Shown piece by piece: positions 58,664-64,000 of a stretch of DNA of 64,000 nucleotides; position 1 is the first letter of the stretch, and each line of letters begins with the position of its first letter. This DNA comes from Pseudidiomarina planktonica (GTDB lineage: Bacteria > Pseudomonadota > Gammaproteobacteria > Enterobacterales > Alteromonadaceae). The notes below the pieces were generated by a model. The model was not told the DNA's origin and did no database searches. It saw nothing but the letters and a program-made list of their open reading frames with translations. The DNA lies in the NCBI RefSeq assembly GCF_900177775.1, contig NZ_FXWH01000001.1, positions 1 to 64,000 on the forward strand. The letters are read 5' to 3'. The position numbers and the translations under genes were made by a program.

Positions 58664-61102
58664 ATGATCCAGATAAAGAACTCTGGCTTAACTGCCAGCC
58701 TGATTCTATTGGTAAGTTTGACCTTGCCGGTAAGCGCGGCAATTAAGCAAACGAAAGTAGATTTTGAAGACAAATTTCGTCAATTAGATGAAGTGTTACC
58801 AACGCCGAATGTTTACCGCAATGCAGCGGGCGAACCAGGCACCCAATACTGGCAGCAACAGGCCGACTACGACATTAAAGTGCGTTTAGACGAAGACAAG
58901 CGCCGTATTGAAGCCTCGCAAACCATTACTTATACCAATAATTCGCCCTATACCCTGCGCTACCTTTGGGTGCAGCTGGACCAAAACATTTTCCGTAGCG
59001 ATTCAATGGCCGAAATGACGTCCACCTTTGAGTCGTCGCAGGAAACCAATTTAGGCGGTATTGATAAGCCAGCGCGCTTGAGTTTGAACCAGTTACGTCG
59101 CCAGCAGTTTATGCAGGACAACGAGCTGGGTTACGACATTAGCCGGTTAGAGGCTACCAATGGCCAAGAACTGAAGTTCACCTTAGTTGGCACCAACTTG
59201 CGCATTGATTTGCCGCAGCCATTAGAAGCTGGTGAGCAAATGTCATTTGCCATTGATTTTGCTTTTAACATGGTTGAAGAAGACGCCATGGGCGCCCGTA
59301 ATGGTTATGAGCATTTCCCAGATGACGCCCGCGAAGGCGGTAATGACATCTTCTTGCTGGCGCAGTGGTTCCCACGCATGGTGTCGTACAGCGACTATGA
59401 AGCCTGGCATAACAAAGAATTCTTAGGCCGCGGTGAGTTCGCACTGGAATTTGGCGATTACAGTGTCGAAATTAACGTACCTGCTGATCATATAGTGTCC
59501 TCTACCGGTGTGTTGTATAACCCGGATGAAGTGTTAACCAACACGCAGAGGAAACGTTTGGAAGAGTCCGAAACCGCCGACCGTCCAGTATTTGTGGTAA
59601 CGCCGGAAGAAGCCCTGGAAAACGAAAAGGCTGGTACTTCTGAGCGTAAAACCTGGCATTTTAAAGCTGAGAACGTTCGTGACTTCGCCTGGGCATCATC
59701 ACGCAAGTTTATTTGGGACGCGAAAGGCTACCAGCAAGGTGGTTCAGTGCAACCACTGGTTATGGCCATGTCGTTCTACCCGAAAGAAGGTGGCGAGCTG
59801 TGGGAGAAATACTCCACTGAATCTGTGATTCACACTATGGAAGTTTACTCGCGCTTCTCGTTTGATTATCCGTACCCTACCGCACAGTCAGTGAATGGCC
59901 CGGTGGGCGGTATGGAATATCCAATGATTACCTTCAATGGCCCTCGTACTGAATTGCAGGACGATGGCAGCCGAACTTATTCGTTAGCGGAAAAACGCTT
60001 CCTTATTGGTGTGGTGATTCATGAAATTGGCCACATTTATTTCCCAATGATTGTGAATTCTGATGAGCGTCAGTGGACCTGGATGGACGAAGGCCTGAAC
60101 AGCTTCTTAGACGGCGTTGCCGGTCGCGAATGGGATCCGAATATTCCGTGGGGCGTAGAAGCGCGCCACATTATTGATTACATGAAGTCACAGCAACAAG
60201 TGCCAATTATGACGCAGTCAGACAGCGTGTTGCGGTTAGGTCCGAATGCCTACACCAAACCTGCTGCTGCATTGAATATTCTGCGTGAAGTGATTCTTGG
60301 CCGTGACTTGTTTGATTTTGCATTCAAAGAGTACGCCCGCCGCTGGATGTTTAAGCGACCTACACCGTCAGACTTTTTCCGCACTATGGAAGAAGCCTCC
60401 GGGGTTGATTTAGATTGGTTCTGGCGCGGCTGGTTCTACAGTACTGACCACGTTGATATTTCCGTTGACCGGGTTTATGAATTACAGCTTGATACCAAAG
60501 ATCCGGACATTGACTGGGAACGTCGTCGTCAGGAACAAGCGGATAAGCCGGTGTCTTACCATGTGCGCCGTAACGAGCAGGAAGGTCGTAAAACCTGGGT
60601 TGAGTTAAATCCGGACGTGACTGACTTCCACGACGAAAATGATCGTTTTACGGTAACCAACAAGCAACGCAACGAATATCAGAGTTTCCTGGACAAATTA
60701 GAGCCATGGGAACGTCGGGTATTTGAGCGTGCGGTTGAAGAAGACAAAAACTACTATGTATTAGATTTCAGCAACAAAGGCGGTTTAGTGATGCCTATAT
60801 TGCTGCAATTAACTTACGCCGACGGTACTACGGAAGACATGTACATTGCTGCCGAGATTTGGCGTCGTAACGCCAAGCAGGTGAGCAAGCTGGTTGTTAC
60901 CGACAAGCAGGTAGTAAGTGTTGCAGTGGATCCGAACTGGGAAACTGCTGACGTAGATACGGCTAATAACTACTATCCGCGTAAGATTATTCGCTCGCGT
61001 ATTGAAGCTTATAAATACAAGCGTGACCTTGATCACGTGTCGCGTGATGTGATGCAAGACGCGAAAGCGGAGCTTAAAACTGACGAAGAGAACAACGACT
61101 AA
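58664..61102 (+). CDS. Exported M1-family metallopeptidase
   Basis: This 812-residue exported zinc peptidase of the gluzincin/M1 class has a signal peptide ending near VSAA|IKQ (residue 26). An N-terminal beta-saddle domain is followed by the catalytic domain with GGMEYP, HEIGH (near 452) and, 19 residues on, the third ligand Glu in WMDEGLNSF. The C-terminal 220 residues carry no recognised motif. The stop codon overlaps the start of the next gene (TAATG). Substrate unknown; an aminopeptidase role is family inference. Confidence 0.88.
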   Translation: MIQIKNSGLTASLILLVSLTLPVSAAIKQTKVDFEDKFRQLDEVLPTPNVYRNAAGEPGTQYWQQQADYDIKVRLDEDKRRIEASQTITYTNNSPYTLRYLWVQLDQNIFRSDSMAEMTSTFESSQETNLGGIDKPARLSLNQLRRQQFMQDNELGYDISRLEATNGQELKFTLVGTNLRIDLPQPLEAGEQMSFAIDFAFNMVEEDAMGARNGYEHFPDDAREGGNDIFLLAQWFPRMVSYSDYEAWHNKEFLGRGEFALEFGDYSVEINVPADHIVSSTGVLYNPDEVLTNTQRKRLEESETADRPVFVVTPEEALENEKAGTSERKTWHFKAENVRDFAWASSRKFIWDAKGYQQGGSVQPLVMAMSFYPKEGGELWEKYSTESVIHTMEVYSRFSFDYPYPTAQSVNGPVGGMEYPMITFNGPRTELQDDGSRTYSLAEKRFLIGVVIHEIGHIYFPMIVNSDERQWTWMDEGLNSFLDGVAGREWDPNIPWGVEARHIIDYMKSQQQVPIMTQSDSVLRLGPNAYTKPAAALNILREVILGRDLFDFAFKEYARRWMFKRPTPSDFFRTMEEASGVDLDWFWRGWFYSTDHVDISVDRVYELQLDTKDPDIDWERRRQEQADKPVSYHVRRNEQEGRKTWVELNPDVTDFHDENDRFTVTNKQRNEYQSFLDKLEPWERRVFERAVEEDKNYYVLDFSNKGGLVMPILLQLTYADGTTEDMYIAAEIWRRNAKQVSKLVVTDKQVVSVAVDPNWETADVDTANNYYPRKIIRSRIEAYKYKRDLDHVSRDVMQDAKAELKTDEENND

Positions 61103-61617
61103 TGCGCCTGATCGTTAGTTTGATTGCAGTGCTGACGCTGTCGTTGCTGGTGAACGCCAGCGCGGCAGCACATCAATTAAAAACCGCTATTACTACGGTA
61201 TTGTTTAATGAGCGTACGGAAAATATAGAAGTGATGCATCGCTTCTATTTGCACGACGCCGAGCATGCGCTTGCACAAGTGGTTGAAGGTGGTGCGGATT
61301 TACATGCCAGTGAAGCCTCGCAACAGGCTTTTAGCGAGTATGTGTTAAAGCACTTTGCAATGACGGATCTGGATGAGCAACCGCTGGAATTGTCCACGGT
61401 TGGTTATCAAATTGATGGGCCACACTTTTGGGTTTATCAGGAAACGCCAATTCCGGCGCAACTGAAAGGCTTAAGCATGCGCTATAGTGCGCTGCAGGAA
61501 GTGTGGGCGGATCAGGAAAACATGGTGAATATAGAAGGTAAGGGCGCTATCCAAACCTTGTTGTTTACTAGCGATGACACCTGGTTAACCGTGTATTTCG
61601 AAGACAAACAGCCCTAA
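61102..61617 (+). CDS. DUF6702 exported protein
   Basis: This 171-residue exported protein has a signal peptide ending near ASAAA|HQL. The mature HQLKTAITTVLFNERTENIEVMHRFYLHD region matches the DUF6702 pattern (the start HxxxxxxTxxxxN of small periplasmic proteins). Its function is unknown. It overlaps the metallopeptidase gene by one base, so the two are co-translated; an accessory or lipobox-free partner role is a guess. Confidence 0.78.
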   Translation: MRLIVSLIAVLTLSLLVNASAAAHQLKTAITTVLFNERTENIEVMHRFYLHDAEHALAQVVEGGADLHASEASQQAFSEYVLKHFAMTDLDEQPLELSTVGYQIDGPHFWVYQETPIPAQLKGLSMRYSALQEVWADQENMVNIEGKGAIQTLLFTSDDTWLTVYFEDKQP

Positions 61618-61934
61618 TCGGGGCTGTTACCTCCACAATTCCAGCATATTTCGTAACTTCCCGGCTGGGTTTCACCGCAATTCTGGCAATACCATTCTCG
61701 TTCGGCATTCTGCTCGTAATTTTGAATCACGCTGCGCGCTTGCTTGTCGTGTTGGGGAGCAACAGCTATAGCGGTTTCCAGGGCATTGGCAGGCAGTTCG
61801 CCAATGGCGCCGGTAGACGAGTTCGTTTTGACCCCGGCTGACAGGCCCTGACTTCGTAGTAAACCAGCCACAAGTTCTGCTTCAACCGGGTTCGCAGCAT
61901 GGTATACGGTAATCCAGTCGGATTCTGGCTGCAT
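61614..61934 (-). CDS. DUF2007 protein with C-terminal zinc ribbon
   Basis: This 106-residue cytosolic protein has an N-terminal DUF2007 domain (WITVYHAANPVEAELVAGLL, about residues 6-25), a putative signal-transducing fold. A C-terminal zinc ribbon (CQNCG...CWNCG, about 82-102) is fused to it. The ATG at 61934 follows GAGGAG; upstream in-frame starts run into the cyclase gene. It ends by overlapping the convergent DUF6702 stop. It is downstream of the diguanylate cyclase. Confidence 0.8.
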   Translation of the reverse strand: MQPESDWITVYHAANPVEAELVAGLLRSQGLSAGVKTNSSTGAIGELPANALETAIAVAPQHDKQARSVIQNYEQNAEREWYCQNCGETQPGSYEICWNCGGNSPD

Positions 61935-61956
61935 GTTGACTCCTCGGTTGTGATGA

Positions 61957-63423
61957 TTAGTCGTCTTCGGCTGAACAAATGCGATTACGACCGGACTTTT
62001 TCGCTTGATAAAGCGCTTTGTCGGCGCGGTCAAAACAGCTTTCTATAGGTTCACCAGGCTGCACCTGCGCAATGCCGAAACTGCAAGTCAGCTGCGGCTG
62101 ATACGAGAACTTGTACTCTTGGAGTGCATTGTTGATGCGTTCACATAGCTTGCGCGCATCAGCAGCGTTAGAGTGGGCACAAACTATCACAAACTCTTCA
62201 CCACCCCAACGCGCCAAAATATCAGATTCGCGAGTTTGCTCTTGTAGCAACTGCGCAAATTCAATCAAAACTTTGTCGCCGGCGCTATGCCCGAAGGTGT
62301 CGTTAATACGCTTAAAGAAATCTATGTCGATGATGATTAAGCTAGTGTCGCTGTCGTGCGCATGCTCGCGCTGATCGCTATTATGGCGCACCATCATTTG
62401 TTGCAGAAACGAACGGTTGTGCAAAGTGGTTAGCGGGTCATGCTGAGATAAAAATTCAAGCTTGTCGACCGTTTGCTCAAGCTTTTCACGGAGCTGTTCC
62501 AGCTGGCTGTTGCTGGCGCTAAGCTTGCGGTTGTACCGATAACTCATGCACGACCACCAGGTAAGCAGCAAAATAACGGCAAGGGCGGCGAAGCCAAGTT
62601 GCCAAATCAACTCATGGTTGGTGTCGTCAATCACTGAAATATTATTCCAGCGCTGAAATATTTGCAGGTGTTGCTCTTCATCTATTTGCGCCAAGGCCGC
62701 GTTGATAGTCGGTAGCAGGTGTTCACTGCCTGTACTAACCGCCATGCGTAGCTCGTCTTCCGGGCGCATCCAGCCGGAAATCTTGAGGTTATTCAGCTTC
62801 TGCCTCTGAATGTAAGCATTCACCGAATAAAGCGAGCCAATAAATAAGTCAGCATCGCCTTCGGCAACCGCAATAAGGCCTTCATGCTCATTTCGTACCG
62901 GCAGTACATTGGTATTTGGGTGGTACTCGCGCACGTATTCCATTAACCGGTATTCGGTAGGAATAGCCACGATACGTTGGCCTATGTTTTCGAAGCCTTG
63001 CAAGAATGGCTGTTCGCGCTGCGACACCAACACATTGGGAGAACGGAAATAGACATTGCTGAAAGTAAGATACTTCTCGCGTTTGTCAGTTTTGTTCAGC
63101 ATCGGCGTAAACTGACACCGGCGCTCTTCCAGAAACCGCAACGATTGTTGCCAGGATCTGGTGGGAATAAGTTTGAAGGTGAGGCCGCTTTGGGCGCTTA
63201 TTAACGCCATGTAATCTGCCGACAAGCCAGTGTGCTTGCCGTCCCGAATAGCTTCATAGGGCATCCAGTTAGGATCGACACAATAGCTGATGGGTTCGGA
63301 ATTACTGCGTTGCAGGTTGTCTTGTTGGGCGTGCGCTGTGGTTATGCCGCCCAAAAGCAAATAGCTGGCACTAATCAGCATGGCCGTAACGCGACGCAAT
63401 AGGCTTGATGTGAAGGCAGTCAT
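61957..63423 (-). CDS. Diguanylate cyclase with periplasmic SBP_bac_3 sensor
   Basis: This 488-residue inner-membrane cyclase has a signal peptide (about 1-33) and a periplasmic amino-acid-binding-like domain (SBP_bac_3, about 45-265). One transmembrane helix (near 275-297), a short coiled coil and a GGDEF domain follow. The active site is GGEEF (near 406), preceded by an RxxD inhibitory site (RESD). Both look intact, so it should make c-di-GMP with product feedback. The ATG at 63423 is preferred over an upstream TTG. It is followed on the same strand by the DUF2007 gene. Confidence 0.9.
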   Translation of the reverse strand: MTAFTSSLLRRVTAMLISASYLLLGGITTAHAQQDNLQRSNSEPISYCVDPNWMPYEAIRDGKHTGLSADYMALISAQSGLTFKLIPTRSWQQSLRFLEERRCQFTPMLNKTDKREKYLTFSNVYFRSPNVLVSQREQPFLQGFENIGQRIVAIPTEYRLMEYVREYHPNTNVLPVRNEHEGLIAVAEGDADLFIGSLYSVNAYIQRQKLNNLKISGWMRPEDELRMAVSTGSEHLLPTINAALAQIDEEQHLQIFQRWNNISVIDDTNHELIWQLGFAALAVILLLTWWSCMSYRYNRKLSASNSQLEQLREKLEQTVDKLEFLSQHDPLTTLHNRSFLQQMMVRHNSDQREHAHDSDTSLIIIDIDFFKRINDTFGHSAGDKVLIEFAQLLQEQTRESDILARWGGEEFVIVCAHSNAADARKLCERINNALQEYKFSYQPQLTCSFGIAQVQPGEPIESCFDRADKALYQAKKSGRNRICSAEDD

Positions 63424-63598
63424 AACTGGCTCGCTTACACTTGTATGCAATCAGAATAGGGGAGTAAATGCCGAATGGAAAGAAATTTATCAGCAAAATC
63501 AGAGCACTTGTATTGCCTGTTGGAGGTTCGTTGCTACACTCTCTGAATAAGACAGGCGGTTATTTTAAGCATTGCCTGAATGCACGTGGAGAAAAACA

Positions 63599-64000
63599 AT
63601 GAAAAATCACGCATTTGAAATTCGCTGGGGCATCATTTTTACCGTAGCAACTTTATTGTGGATGTTGCTGGAGCGCTTAGTTGGCCTGCACACCATTTAT
63701 ATTGATGAACACCTGATTTACACCAACTTCTTCGCCATTGTGGCTGTTGCCATTTATGTATTTGCGTTGCGAGCTAAGCGTGATCATCAGCTAAGCGGCA
63801 TTATGAATTTTAAAGAGGGGTTTGTTTGTGGTGTGAAGATTACTGTTGTGGTTGCGATTTTGTCGCCGCTTGCGCAGTGGATTACGCACAACGTTATTAC
63901 GCCGGATTACTTTGCCAATGCAGCGGCCTTAGCCGTACAAACAGAGAATATGACGCAGGCCCAGGCCGAAAACTACTTCTCGCTTTCCAGCTATTACATG
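63599..64000 (+). CDS. DUF4199 membrane protein, partial
   Basis: The first 134 codons of a gene run off the window end. GGAG lies upstream of the ATG at 63599. Hydrophobic helices are visible near residues 9-28, 42-60 and 80-100. The sequence matches the DUF4199 family, small membrane proteins of unknown function, common in Bacteroidota and marine gammaproteobacteria. The 3' end is not seen. Confidence 0.72.
   Translation, partial: MKNHAFEIRWGIIFTVATLLWMLLERLVGLHTIYIDEHLIYTNFFAIVAVAIYVFALRAKRDHQLSGIMNFKEGFVCGVKITVVVAILSPLAQWITHNVITPDYFANAAALAVQTENMTQAQAENYFSLSSYYM

Overview
The window is chromosomal DNA of a gammaproteobacterium. Gene content and order (mnmG-rsmG-parA-parB, the atp operon then glmU-glmS, mnmG/oriC/mioC, yrdA beside an rRNA operon, srkA-dsbA) are of the E. 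coli/Vibrio/Alteromonas type. The envelope gene set suggests a marine Alteromonadales, perhaps Idiomarinaceae; that placement is inference from family resemblance. Almost all of the window is ordinary core genome. No tRNA, rRNA body, CRISPR array, insertion sequence or prophage was recognised.

Left part (1-31 kb). Bases 1-350 hold two tandem rRNA promoters and the rRNA leader, read leftwards, so a 16S gene should lie just outside the window. Next come yrdA, the SOS mutasome operon imuA-imuB-dnaE2 under a perfect LexA box, a PlsC-type acyltransferase, a YbdG-type mechanosensitive channel, ccoG-srkA-dsbA, an M20 amidohydrolase, and the peroxide module ahpC-ahpD with divergent oxyR. Then follow a PQQ-dependent sugar dehydrogenase coupled to a PqqU-like PQQ receptor, a four-gene operon of uncharacterised exported proteins and lipoproteins, a DJ-1/PfpI protein, and an NtrC-type two-component pair beside a DUF4168 gene with its own sigma-54 promoter. 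Two PH-domain membrane proteins (YdbS/YdbT) precede a tight two-gene unit. That unit encodes a Cys-rich HvfA-like RiPP metallophore precursor and a CDF metal transporter.

Middle (31-41 kb). Here lie a c-di-GMP protein, several small metabolic genes (DUF4442, yjdM, chaC-like, DUF924), a soluble chemotaxis receptor, a PEP-mutase-family enzyme, an outer-membrane barrel and a second DsbA. An AT-rich islet of three unknown small ORFs and one gene fragment abuts the 3' end of glmS, the usual Tn7 attachment site.

Right part (41-64 kb). The glmS, glmU, atpCDGAHFEBI, parB, parA, rsmG and mnmG genes are all read leftwards, away from a clear oriC at about 56.2-56.5 kb (nine GATC sites, four DnaA boxes). 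mioC and dgt follow, then an M1-family metallopeptidase coupled to a DUF6702 protein, a DUF2007/zinc-ribbon protein, a diguanylate cyclase, and the start of a DUF4199 gene cut by the window end.

The most interesting candidate is the HvfA-like precursor paired with a metal transporter but with no modification enzymes nearby. Next are the PQQ-scavenging pair and the four-gene envelope operon.
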